A stretch of 64,000 nt of DNA from contig CALSFV010000222.1 in NCBI GenBank assembly GCA_943737045.1, positions 1-64,000 on the forward strand, given 5' to 3'. Position 1 is the first letter of the stretch. Every line of letters begins with the position of its first letter. The stretch comes from Parapristionchus giblindavisi. Its lineage: Eukaryota; Nematoda; Chromadorea; Rhabditida; Diplogasteridae. Shown piece after piece: positions 45,454 through 56,500 of this stretch. The notes under the pieces are model-generated. The model did no database searches. It worked only from the letters and a program-made list of their open reading frames with translations, and was not told the DNA's origin. A program made the translations under genes and the position numbers.

Positions 45454-48056
45454 ATGTCGCAGAGTGTACTCCTCACAAATTCTTATTTTGCCGTCATTGT
45501 AGTACCTTCCTGTTTAACTTGTATTTATCTGTTAAGTCTTATTGACCATCTAATTCAAGAGGTATCTTCAATGTACTCGGACGATGATATATCCTTCATG
45601 GTTCGTGCTATTCATTCAATCACAACCATCCCTACTATTACGATCAACATTCTTCTTGTTATTGCCATAATTCGGTGTCCACCGTCTACCACAGGACAAT
45701 ATCATATTCTTGTGGCTACTCACTTGGTATGTGAGACAATTGGAGTAGCCGCCGTTCTCGCCCTTATGCCGAGGTATTACAAACATGACAAAACACATTT
45801 TTCCTACTTAACCATCTATGTATATTCGATTAAATTGTTCCGTTGTCAAACTTTGTTCATGTTCCTAAATTCAAAAAAAAACTTATAGAATTGTGATATC
45901 TGGTTGGTCAATAGTCCACGTCGGATATGGTCCAAGTGTGCATATTTCACAAAAACTCAATGAAATTCTTCATTCAACTGTATTCTGGGAAGAAGAGACA
46001 GTGGTAAAACATTTGAAAATGTCCTCATGCAAAAAATTCCTTGAATTTGATAAAAAGGGGTTATAAATCAAGGGAATTCTGAATGCAGCTTCGGTATGGT
46101 TTCGCTATCGCGTATTATTCGATCGTCTAACCAAATGGACCATCCTATGGATGTTCATGTGTTCAGCGACGTTGGCAATTCCTGTGATCGTATGGCTCCG
46201 TACAGTCCATATCAGCTTTGGCATCGATTTATTTTCAGATTAGTATCCATGCAGGGTTTGCACCGGTTCGTGTACTACGCGGAATACTGTTGAATGTATC
46301 GACAGTTTATCCAAGTGATAGGCCGGTTTATGGTACAATTTTTCAGACCGCTCATCTTTTTTTTTAATTTCAATATATTGCAGGCTTCGAAGACATTCAG
46401 CGTCTGCCGATGCGTTTTCTGAATTTGTATATCTGTGGTAGTATGGTGTTCTTTTACTGCATGACCTTCATGAATAGGTGCGTTTCCAGAAGATTCAATC
46501 TTTGATTGGAATCATCCTTATGAGCTACCGCTTTTGGACAAAAATAGGCGGGAGATCGCTGCTAGATTAATGATAATTATTACCATCCCAGGTGGTAATA
46601 ATTATCATTGATCTAGCAGCGATCTCCCGCATAACTGGATAGATTTTTGTTATCATATGGGAGGACTTCTGGGAAACTCTTCTAACTCTTGTGAAAACCA
46701 AAAACAACGGAACATTGCACTGCACTAAATAAGAAAGCTAGGGAGCGTGGCCAGAGCAGGCAGCTTCAAATTAGCTCGTTTTTTTTTGTCTGTAACGCTT
46801 TGACCTAACTCTCATCTTCGATTGCAGGTATCGAATAATTAAATATCTGGAAAAGAATATAGTTAGCGTTAGGAGCGCGCAAATGCACAAATTGTACGTA
46901 AAGGTTAGCCGTAAAGATTGAACTTCCGTAGTAAAATATTATCTGCAGGTATTAACGATACAAGCTTTGCTACCCATGTTCGCTCTTTGTGGAGGTTGTA
47001 TAATGATTCTTAATCATTATGACGTAGCCAAGAATCTGACAGTAGAAGTTCTTATTTGTGTTGTAAGTATTTGGCTTCTGTAAGTACTATCAAGAGAAAT
47101 CTATGAATTGGTCGAGTTGCGCTTGGTACAGCTGGAAAAAAACATTTGTAACTTATTGTTGTTTGAAAAATCGTTTTATTGTAAATATCACTCGCCTGTT
47201 ATTTTACATACCCATGCTAAATATCATTTCACATTTCGCGGTTTGAACGAGGTAAAAAATTAGATTTGGGGTCCTACCCGAGTATAGCCTGTTCACGGGG
47301 GAACTGCGTCCCCATCATTTTTTTCAAGTTAGTAACGTAATATTGAAGTATTCTAAAGCTGTTGTATTATAGAATTACAAAAGTTTTGCACACACCGCGC
47401 CAAATGCCGAATATAGTAAACTTCTCCACCGTTGAGAAAAACGCACTCCAAAATTTTCGCCAAATTTCGGGAGGTTTTTCCGAACGTTTTGTTAATGCTT
47501 ATAATTTTATGTTTGCTGAAAGCCCAATGAAATGACGAGAAAACGCCATAAGTGGGCGGAGTCATAGTATTGCGCGGCAAATAGCGGAATTTGTATTGTT
47601 CGGACAGTTTGAATTCTATAATATGCACTTTCGAGGACAGTTCTTTCCAAAATTATGATTTTTAAAAATTATGATTTTTCCAGCTTTCTATACTTCACGG
47701 CCGTGCCAAGGTGATACATAATTAACTCGATTTTTTCTCTTAAAGTCTCATCCCGAGCTAATCTGAAACTCTCCGCTCAGGCACTGTTCTCATCTTTTCT
47801 TTGTTCACGAGAGAGTGCAGCGGAGACTGAAATTAGCTCAAAGTGTGCCTTTAAAGCTACACCCCAAGCTAATTTGAAACTCTCCGCTCTGGCCACACTC
47901 TCTCACTTTCTTTGTTTACGAGAGAGTATTGCCAATGCGGAGAGTAAAATTAGCTTGGGGTGTGCCTTTGACGGTTCTTATTCACAGATGCCTAACATCG
48001 GTCATCTCTTTTCTCCCGTCATCATTCTCTCTTTACTTCCTTCTTATAGGAGGTAA
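45454..48056 (+). CDS. Serpentine chemoreceptor of the Str/Srd type, nine exons
   Basis: Exons 45454-45854, 45889-46003, 46073-46204, 46239-46332, 46384-46477, 46828-46903, 46949-47062, 47684-47710 and 47988-48056 keep phase throughout, giving about 373 residues. Hydrophobic helices include TITINILLVIAIIR, WTILWMFMCSATLAIPVIVW, YICGSMVFFYCMTF and LPMFALCGGCIMIL, with VLTIQALLP after a basic loop and a final SPVIILSLLPSYRR. The MHKLYVKVLTIQALLP block before helix 6 and the short basic tail after helix 7 are typical of nematode Str-superfamily receptors. Such proteins act in the ciliary membrane of chemosensory neurons (family knowledge). Two introns are only 34 nt. Two MITEs and a hairpin lie in other introns. 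The start is the least certain point, because the frame is open upstream to 45,364. Confidence 0.75.
46548..46630. repeat. Near-perfect 83-bp hairpin in an intron
   Basis: GCGGGAGATCGCTGCTAGAT...ATTATTACCA is followed after a 6-bp loop by its inverse. One or two mismatches only. It could be a tiny MITE or a pre-miRNA-like fold; the perfect pairing favours a young element. Confidence 0.85.
47740..47853. mobile_element. MITE, first of a head-to-tail pair in the last intron
   Basis: TTAAAGTCTCATCCCGAGCT...AGCTCAAAGTGTGCCTTTAA of the CTCTCCGCTCTGG family; shares TTTAAA with the next copy. Confidence 0.85.
47851..47969. mobile_element. MITE, second of the pair
   Basis: TTAAAGCTACACCCCAAGCT...AGCTTGGGGTGTGCCTTTGA. 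It ends 18 bp before the last coding exon. Further copies or fragments of the family lie near 46,735, 49,712, 56,395, 59,664, 60,176 and 62,545. Confidence 0.85.
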
Positions 48057-48102
48057 ATGAACAACAATGTATTTTGATGAACATACAAACGACTAATAAC
48101 TA

Positions 48103-49693
48103 CACTAGCGGACAAAAAGATGTCACATTCATGTTTTTCAAGGATAATTTTTGTTCCACATGCAATATCTTCTTGTATTCTTTTCTATTGGAATTAGCAA
48201 CCAATATTATCATTCTTAATGAACACTAGCTCATGTCAAATCGATAATGCGAATATATAAAAAATAAAAAGTATTTTAGCGAAATTGTCGAATTTTAGAT
48301 ATGTCAAAAATAAATCAAATAAAAAAATATAGACAAAGGTTGTAAACACAAATGGTACGGAATTGTGGAGAGTATATCAGTATCGAGTGACTGAGCCCTT
48401 GGTCTTGATAACTGGCTCACATATTCTAACTATGGAGTCGATCGACTTGAGTCCTGTCGATAGCCTTGTGGAAGCCCACGCTCCCTACAGTTGATCCATC
48501 TTCTGGCCGGTACTCTTGGCCTGTATGCCAGTCAGGCTCCTCTGCAGTACCTCCCATATGTCGTCGAGTATATTTAAGTATAAGGAATTGACTGGGTCAG
48601 TCGAGGGCGGTTATACGGTGATGGCACATCTAATCCCTCACATGGCCCGAGGCATTCTTACGATCGTTATCCTGCTGGAAAATGAAAACTAGGCCGATCT
48701 TCTTGAGCGCATACGATCTCAAGTTATTCTCCAGTATATCCGTGTACTGGAACTTGTCCATCTCTCCATGAAACCCTTTATCACCTTGAAGAATATCCGC
48801 GCGGGAGTGCTCATCTTTACTGGGGTCGAGCAGTGGGGTGTAACGTGCCTCGGTCAGACCAATTTTAAGGTCAATATTTTAGGATATGACGACATTGAGT
48901 ACGTATATGGTCATGCTGGTACTCGATTCGATTCCAAGTACCATTTCCGATGGTTAAGCACGGAGGAGGAAACACAATGATATGGACGTGTTATTTGAGT
49001 GGCGGTAAAAGATCCAACGTGCTGGATAAATACAAAGATGGACATGTCTCAGAACGCGGATATCCTGGAGAATAATTAGAGATCGTATGCGCTCAAGAAA
49101 ATCGGCCGTTTTCATTTTCCAGCAGGATAACGATCGTAAGAATGCCTCGGGCCATGTGAGGGATTAGCTGTGCCATCACCGTATAACTGCACTCGACTGA
49201 CCCAGTCAATTCCCGGACTTAAATATACTCGAGAACATGTGGGAGGTACTGCAGAGGAGCCTGACTGCCATACAGGCCAAGACTACCGGCCAGAAGATGG
49301 ATCAACTGTAGGGAGCGTGGGCTGCCACAAGGCTATCGACAGGACTCAAGTCGATCGACTCCATAGTAAGAATATGTTAGCCAGTTATCAAGACCAAGGG
49401 CTCAGTCACTCGATACTGATATACTCTTCACAATTCCGTACTATTTGTGTTTACATCCTTTGTCTATATTTTTTTATTTGATTTATTTTTGACATATCTG
49501 AAAATCGACAATTTCGCTAAAATACTTTTTATTTTTTATATATTCGCATTATCGATTTGACATGAGCTAGTGTTCATTAAGAATGATAATATTGGTTGCT
49601 AATTCCAATAGAAAAGAATACAAGAAGATATTGCATGTGGAACAAAAATTATCCTTGAAAAACATGAATGTGACATCTTTTTGTCCGCTACTG
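48103..49693 (+). mobile_element. Palindromic Tc1-like derivative, 1.59 kb
   Basis: Ends CACTAGCGGACAAAAAGATG and the inverse of CAGTAGCGGACAAAAAGATG, with TA at 48101-48102 and 49694-49695. The right two-thirds (+) encodes a decayed Tc1 transposase: SKYH-type strand region near 48,930, FQQDNDRKNASGHVRD near 49,125-49,170, PSQFPDLNILENMWEVLQ near 49,200-49,255, and C-terminal PVIKTKGSVTRY near 49,400. The left 650 bp is an inverted copy of the right end including the transposase C-terminus, and the N-terminal half is missing. It begins 45 bp after the chemoreceptor stop codon. Confidence 0.9.
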
Positions 49694-49710
49694 TATTTGT
49701 TGCCAACTAA

Positions 49711-50310
49711 AGACAAACCCCGAGCTTGTTTTTCTTCGCTCTAGCAACACTCTCTCATAGCCAATGAAAGCGAGAAGGCATTGCAAATGCTGATAGTATT
49801 CACATTGACTCGTGATGTTACTTTAAATATTATTTCAGATCGCTTTTGCGGTTATTCAGAGAATCGACTCTATTTGTTCATGGATCAACATCAATGGAAC
49901 CAAGGAAAATAACTTAAACCAGATGAATTTATTAAAATATATAATACATAAATCGGCTTAAATGTAGTTGAAATATAACTAATATACGGATAATTTTTCG
50001 CTTCTCGCACTGCATTTGCTCATTGTATTAGAAAAAAGGTATAAACCACTACTTTGATAGTCGGTACTTTATCTCTTCAATTGTATTTTCCTGCTCCAAT
50101 ATTATTGTATTGTATATCTATCTTGTTTTTTTTCTAAATCTCATTTTTACAGATTATGGTCAAATAAAAATTTATATATTCTTGCAAACGTATCCTTAGA
50201 AAATCATTATATTAAAACCAATATATTAATGTTTAAGCAAAGCAGAGAAATATCACAGAAGAAAGGATTATAATAGTTGTATAACTATCGAAGCTTTCAC
50301 AAACGAATTA
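49711..50310. other. Intergenic, MITE fragment only
   Basis: A truncated MITE copy at about 49,712-49,826 and AT-rich sequence between two 3' ends; no gene seen. Confidence 0.5.
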
Positions 50311-50313
50311 CTA

Positions 50314-51734
50314 TTAATAGTAAGATGATGAATCTATGCAATATATTTCCACTATAGTGTCGTTCGATAGATTGTTGTTGTTGTCAAGTCGAATATACTC
50401 CCATGTTCCATTTACGCATGTTACTGACTTCAACGGTGAGTGACCGGGCCTCTGCAAATACAGTACAGCCCGATCTCCTTTTGTACACGAGTGTCACTGC
50501 GGTGCCCTGCGACGCTCATTTGCGCTCATCATTTATTTCTGTGGGTACTGAATATTTTTCGATTCTCTTTTTTCTCAAAGTCTTAATTGTTATGAAAAGT
50601 TGTTTTGATAACTAAAGAAACTAAAAAAAAGGAAAAAAAATTTATTAATGAGAAAAAACAATTAAAAGACAAATCATACTGGTCCGAAAACGATGGTTAA
50701 TTATTTACTGGAAGGGTATACTGTAATATATTGCGATATACTGTAATATACTGTAATATATACAATATATTGCGCATCGATCGCACGATCGCCGTAAGAT
50801 TTTTTTCGAAATTTACAGTACCCATCGTTTTCGGACCAGTGTGATTTGACTTTTAATTGTTTTTTCTCATTAATAAAAATTTTGTTTCAGTTTCTTTAGT
50901 CTTTAAAACAACTTTTCATAACCGAAACTCACGATTAAGACTTTGAGAATCGAAAGATATTCAGTACCCACAGAAATAAATGATGAGCGCAAATGAGCGT
51001 CGCAGGGCGCCGCAGGGGCACTCGTGTGCAAAAGGAGATCGGGCTGTACTGTACATATATTACCCATCTCATTCAAATAGAGAAGTAACGTTCCAATTAT
51101 TTTTTTTGCATTCGAGGTTGAAGAAAACAAGACAACTCACACCCGGATAATTGTAAATTAAAGTAGTGAACGGCTCCGTGTCACATGAAGCGCTTGTCTC
51201 GGTTGCTGTAAGATAACCACAAACTTTATCTCCGAGCACATTAACATAGGCTATGCATTGCTCTCGAGTAGTCGTAATAGGTGAGCAATGTTTCTCTTCC
51301 GGTGGCTCTGTCAATTTAATTTATTTAGATTTCACTAAGACCTTTGGCAATATTGATTACATATTATTATCGCACACACTTATTTGATGAATACGTATGA
51401 ATATCTTTATAATTAAAATGTATAGGAATGTTACCCCATATTGCGTATTGGTTTCATACTTATTTGTCTACTCGTACACAATCTGCACATATCGATAATC
51501 TAATGTTTCGCCCAAGCATTACACAATAGATTCTGAATTGTTTTTTCCTTTCATTACACCCTTTCTTAGTCCATATGAGTTCTGATTTATCATTCAACGC
51601 CCATATCCACAACAACTAATGACGGCTAGTATAAACCCGAGAACGTAAAAATCGTTATCTCACTTACCACAGTCATCCTCTGCTCTCGTCTGGGTAGAAG
51701 AAACGATGAGAAGAAGACAAATGAAGAACTTCAT
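50314..51734 (-). CDS. Small secreted seven-cysteine protein, paralogue of the 35.7-kb gene
   Basis: Exons (complement) 51668-51734, 51141-51307 and 50314-50451, with intron phases 1 and 0 as in the paralogue; 123 residues. The signal peptide is MKFFICLLLIVSSTQTRA. The mature part has cysteines DDC, KHC, EQC, KVC, ASC, VTC and IYC in the same order, shares EEKHCSPITT, CDTEPFTT, CVNGTWEY and VEIYCIDSS, and ends in SSYY. The N-terminal exon and TATA region are the most conserved parts. The second intron carries a 591-bp TIR element that begins 10 bp before the third exon. Confidence 0.85.
50461..51051. mobile_element. TA-flanked foldback, 591 bp, intronic
   Basis: CAGTACAGCCCGATCTCCTT and its inverse, flanked by TA (50459-50460, 51052-51053). 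Arms of about 200 bp contain CTGCGACGCTCATTTGCGCT and ACAATTAAAAG; the centre has several TACTGTAATATA repeats. Frames in the arms are not genes. Confidence 0.9.
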
Positions 51735-51772
51735 ACTTGGTGAATGAATATTGAAGTAGCATTGAAGACATT

Positions 51773-51780
51773 CTTTTATA
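51773..51780 (-). promoter_or_regulatory. TATA box of the minus-strand seven-cysteine gene
   Basis: TATAAAAG on the minus strand, 38 bp before ATG 51734, in the same sequence context as upstream of the plus-strand paralogue. Confidence 0.7.
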
Positions 51781-51799
51781 TGCACAGTTCTTCCTTATT

Positions 51800-53560
51800 A
51801 TCTTATTTATTGACCATTTTGTGTATCTTGTACTACCGTAAAATGAAAAAAAAACATGAATCTTTTCTCTCAAATGGTGATGTGGCACAACGTCTTCAAA
51901 AAGACTGCAAAGCTAAACAAAATCTGTACAGCACTGCTGCTTTATTTTGGGTCACACTTTCGACTAGAGGCGAAGTGGTGTAGTGGATTATGACGCGCCC
52001 CATCATTCCATCTGCCGCCGTACCAAATCATTTTTTGGACTTTTCTGAAGGGCCTTTTTTGTGTATAGGTACTTTTTTTTAGGAAGGCACTTTATTTGCA
52101 AAAGACAGAGCAGCGAGATTCACGATCTCATGGGGGGGGCGAGTATTTTCCCGGTCGTTTCACCGCCTCCGCCGACCAAGGCACCAGAAAGGGGAATTGG
52201 TAGTGACTAGATCACGCGGTAAAGTAGGTCCGAAGAAGAGATTGGGCCCTCCGGACTGAATTGGCCTTGACAGATCACTGGATTGCATGATCGGGCTGTA
52301 CCTTTACCTTTACCTTTACCTTTCGACTTGTCTAATTCATGGAAAAATCGTTTTATCTCCTCAGACGCTAATAACATGATTTTTTTCAATGATCACAAAT
52401 ATCTTTTTCTTCGTAAAAAATGAGGGTTGATGGAACTTTTCGTGATCCAAACCCTTTCTTAAAATATTTTTATTGTCATTTTGTTCCTCGCTCTGTATTA
52501 CAATTTGCAGAGTACGGCGAAATTACAGTTGCATTATCAAAGATCATGCAACTGTAATTTCGCCGTTATTTCGACTGTAAAACACTGTAAAACAAAATCA
52601 ACTGTAAAACATGTCTAAACCCAAATCATCAATCACATCAGTCAATCACTTCACAAATCGTTATCTCACTTACGGCAGTCATCTTCTTATCTCGTCGATG
52701 TGAAGACATGATAAGAAGAGGACAAATAAAGTAACATAGAAGAATTTTTTTTGCACCATCTCTTCAAAAAGTCTACAAAAATCAAAACAATACATAAGTA
52801 AATTAATACGCGAACAGGCATAATATTACATATTATTGGCATAATATTACATGTTATTACTGTCTTTTTTCCGAGCAATCTGTGTAATATTGTATCGTAT
52901 TATTCATAAATGTGAAAATTTTCATCTATTGATTTATCAATGCTCATGAATACTCATACGTGATCTACATAATAAAATGCCCTCTTGATTCAATTTCGAA
53001 ACTCAAATATTGGCGTCATTATGATAGCAGAAGTGACATTGTAATAAGGAAGCATTGCTCCATTTTTATGTCCCTTGCCTCTCTATCTTATTGTTAGCGT
53101 TTGTTAACAGAGATGAGTCAGTATTACTAACTTCGGTTCATGTAGACAACTTGATTGTGTTTTTTTCGTATCATCAATGTAATTTTATTTAATTTAATTC
53201 AACTTCATCGGCTAGTTGAGGGTGCTGTCTCAACTGGTTTGCCCAATAAGGTATGAACGTGATTATTAACATCACTGGATTTATCAATGTTTGAATATTG
53301 ATGTCACAATTATATGAAAGAACAACGGAAGAAAATACCCTCATGATTCATGTTCGAAAGACACAAAGTGATAATAAATTAGATGAAAGATTTTGTCAGA
53401 TATGAGACAAGACTTATCGCAGATCATTAGTTGATACAAAATAAAATAATTTTTAAAAAAATAGATTAATTTTAGGTTTTATGATAGAGTTGAAAGGGAC
53501 GCAATACATAGAATAGATAAATATCAAGTGATATGGGCAGACGTAGCCCCTTTCAGGTCA
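51800..53560. other. Intergenic with relic exon and short repeats
   Basis: Apart from the relic exon at 52.7 kb, this holds a (GGTAAA)n-tailed repeat at 52,200-52,325 (minus orientation), a short ATTTCGCCGT-arm hairpin near 52,515-52,565, and a repeated GCATAATATTACAT near 52,815-52,855. No other gene is supported. Confidence 0.5.
52674..52742 (-). pseudogene. Relic first exon of a third seven-cysteine gene
   Basis: On the minus strand a TTTATTTGTCCTCTTCTTAT stretch and GATGACTGCC|GTAAGTGAGA match the signal-peptide exon and donor of the two intact genes, including the following intron start ATAACGATTT. The ATG region and reading frame are degraded (an early stop occurs in one frame). Downstream exons were not found. 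Confidence 0.6.
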
Positions 53561-53563
53561 TGA

Positions 53564-56500
53564 TTAGAATTTGTTTCGAGCCGTTTCGCAATTGTCCGGA
53601 AGTGGATTCCGGGCGGGTCTTGGTTTGTCAGACTGGTCGAAGAGCCTTTCTAGTTTTCGCTGCGCAGGCCCGCGACCGGGATTCTTCTCGACGTCTTCGA
53701 GCTGCAACGTTTACGAATTAAACCTTTCGAATTAAAGTAAATTTTAATTTAAAATAGTGGGTTATTAATCTGTCTATCTATCTATCTGAAAATTATTACA
53801 GCATTTGTTCATTCCGCATCAACAAGCGTAATTTAAAAAAAACTGTTATTGTGCTAATTATGTTATTATTATTATCCGAAAAAAATTTGTGATAATATGT
53901 TGTGCTATACTCACATCTCGCTTATCAATCGTGCCAAACAAGGAGTCTCGTCGATGTTCAAGAGCGCGAATCGTTCCTTTTCTCATAGTCAACCGATTCT
54001 CTCGTCTGCCCAGAGCGGCTGCCTGCTCCATTTCGCTGCTGAAAATGGAAACTGTAAACCATGATTGTCATTTTTTTAAACCTAGCATTTGTCACATCTT
54101 TACTAGCAGACAATCGATTCGGTAAGATTTCCCGTAACACACCATGGTAGCCAAGAACGTATGTTAGAGTGGGTATTTATTCTAGTTTTCCTTGTGATTT
54201 CCAGCGTTGTATAAGCATAATTCCGTAGCAAACCTCAGAGCAAAGAATCGCTTCTTGAAGGCAGCATCGAGCGTTTCCGTCTTCCTCTTCATCATGGATT
54301 TTCTCGAATCTTCCAGATTCTGTACGACTCGACGACGAGATATAGCAGTCTCTTCCTGAAAATTATGCCATGAAAAATCGATTATATTAAACTAATTTAT
54401 CGATTTCATTGTAACCATCATTAGAATCTTTTATGTTGTAGTCTTGTGTGTAATTGAAGCGATATTGAACAAATGAACAGAGTTTACACTGATTTTAGAT
54501 TCAAGCAACTGTAATTAGCACAAACCAGTGGATCTTCCTTAGCTTCATCTACTCCTCGTATTGCTTGCAATTCTCGCGCTATTTCCACGGCATTCTGCAC
54601 CACGAGCTCGTCCTCGGACAATCTGCATCATTTTGATGTAAATTAAATTAATATTGGAGAGGGAATCAGATAAACAAAACAAATGGAAACAAGATTTTTT
54701 TCACCATTGTTTAAGAACCGGAAAACGTTATTCAAGGTCAAGATCTTGGTCGGACTAATACCTCTCAGTGGGCTTTTTGCAGCAGAAGAGCTCCGTGGAG
54801 GCGATGATATGGGCGAGGGTGCCGAATCTGTGCATTAACATGGCGAGGAACTGGAAAGAAAGAAATTACTGTTACAAGGGAACAGATAATGGCGGGGACC
54901 ATCAGTCCAAAATTCGATGACATAGGTCGACTAGTACCCCCCAGGGGGTCACAGAACTGTTTTGAACTGATTGGATATTTGCTTCCTTGGTACCGAAAAT
55001 CGATTATGAAAATGTGATGGAAATTTGGGCGCGAGCCCAGTGGAATAGTGTCAAACACTCAGAGAACACAGTCTGTGTCCTCCGTAGCCAAGTGGTTAGA
55101 GTGCCGGATTAGTTTTTGGATGTCGTGGGTTCGAATCCCCCCTACTACAACTTCTTTTGCTGTATTTTTTTCAGTGCTTTCCAACAGACTGTGTCAAAGT
55201 CAAACTTCATTTTCAACAACAACAATAACAACAACCACAAATCAACAACGATGGAGAAGTACGCTTTGCCACCTCCCTCTGCCAGCCAGCGGATCACTCC
55301 TTCAACCACCAGCTGAAGGGCATCCAGAAGATACTCAAGAGCATCATCATGGCCAGAGGTATCAACTTCAAGGTCTCGCAGAGGGACAATCTGCTCAAGT
55401 TCGTCTCCCAACTTCATTTCTGCATGGGTGCTGATCGGTTCAAGCCCTTCATCATGTACGGCTTCTTCAAGGGCGGCTTCATCGCGGACCGCCCTCCTCG
55501 CTTCGTCGGCCCGAAGGAGTTCATCTTCGGCAAGGGATCGATGGCTCCGTGCTCTTTCTGCTCCTCTCGCGGTTGCAGCATCTGTCCCCGATGCGAGAAG
55601 CCGTTCTGCTTCAACTGCTGCTGGGTACTTCTCCATCGTTGTTGATTTGTGGTTGTTGTTATTGTTGTTGTTGAAAATGAAGTTTGACTTTGACACAGTC
55701 TGTTGGAAAGCACTGAAAAAAATACAGCAAAAGAAGTTGTAGTAGGGGGGATTCGAACCCACGACATCCAAAAACTAATCCGGCACTCTAACCACTTGGC
55801 TACGGAGGACACAGACTGTGTTCTCTGAGTGTTTGACACTATTCCACTGGGCTCGCGCCCAAATTTCCATCACATTTTCATAATCGATTTTCGGTACCAA
55901 GGAAGCAAATATCCAATCAGTTCAAAACAGTTCTGTGACCCCCTGGGGGGTACTAGTCGACCTATGTCAACGAATTTTGGACTGATGGTCCCCGCCATTA
56001 TCTGTTCCCTTGTTAATTATCGGCATATTAGAGTATTATGATATTTTATTGGGCATTTATCTTAGCAATGAAATGAGCAGGATACCTGAATAACGAGAAT
56101 GCTCATGAAGAAGACAAGGAAGACGAGACCGATGGGTTCGAGTTGTAGTCGACTCACCACCCACACCTGAATACACAATTTCACAAAAGCTATAAGCAAT
56201 ACAAAATAATCAGTGTCGCATTTATCGATTTATTGTCTGTAGAGAAAAACAAAATACGGACCTCTTTGGATGTGTCGCCGTGACATGGAGTTATGGTATG
56301 GTTGAACTTTGGCCCTGAAAATAGTTGTTAAATAATTTCACTTCATTCCAAAAAAACTTTTCTATGGTGTCGTCAAAGAAACACATGAGATAAATTGACA
56401 CTCTCCGCTCTGGCAATGCTATCTCGCTTACTATGTCTACGAGAGCGCGTTGTCAGAGATCAAAACAACGAAATTACCCAGCGGCCACTCAATATGCAGG

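Larger units (their letters stand above)
54875..56012. mobile_element. CAAGGGAA foldback, 1,138 bp, in a chitin synthase intron
   Basis: CAAGGGAACAGATAATGGCG and its inverse; TTA on both sides (54872-54874, 56013-56015). Arms of about 385 bp are nearly identical, and each contains a tRNA-like stretch and a TTTTTTTCAG acceptor leading to an ATG. The 370-bp centre is GC-rich and unlike the rest of the window. It lies between the exons encoding VWVVSRLQLEPIG and MLMHRFGTLAHII. Confidence 0.93.

Noticed and set aside
55078..55150. tRNA gene in the foldback arm
   Set aside because: Box A and box B are good but the anticodon stem does not pair and the acceptor stem is poor; kept as tRNA-like only.
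55145..55771. Long minus-strand frame of 208 codons
   Set aside because: It runs through both foldback arms and reads the centre antisense, with low-complexity alanine/glutamate composition. The plus-strand reading of the centre is far more protein-like.
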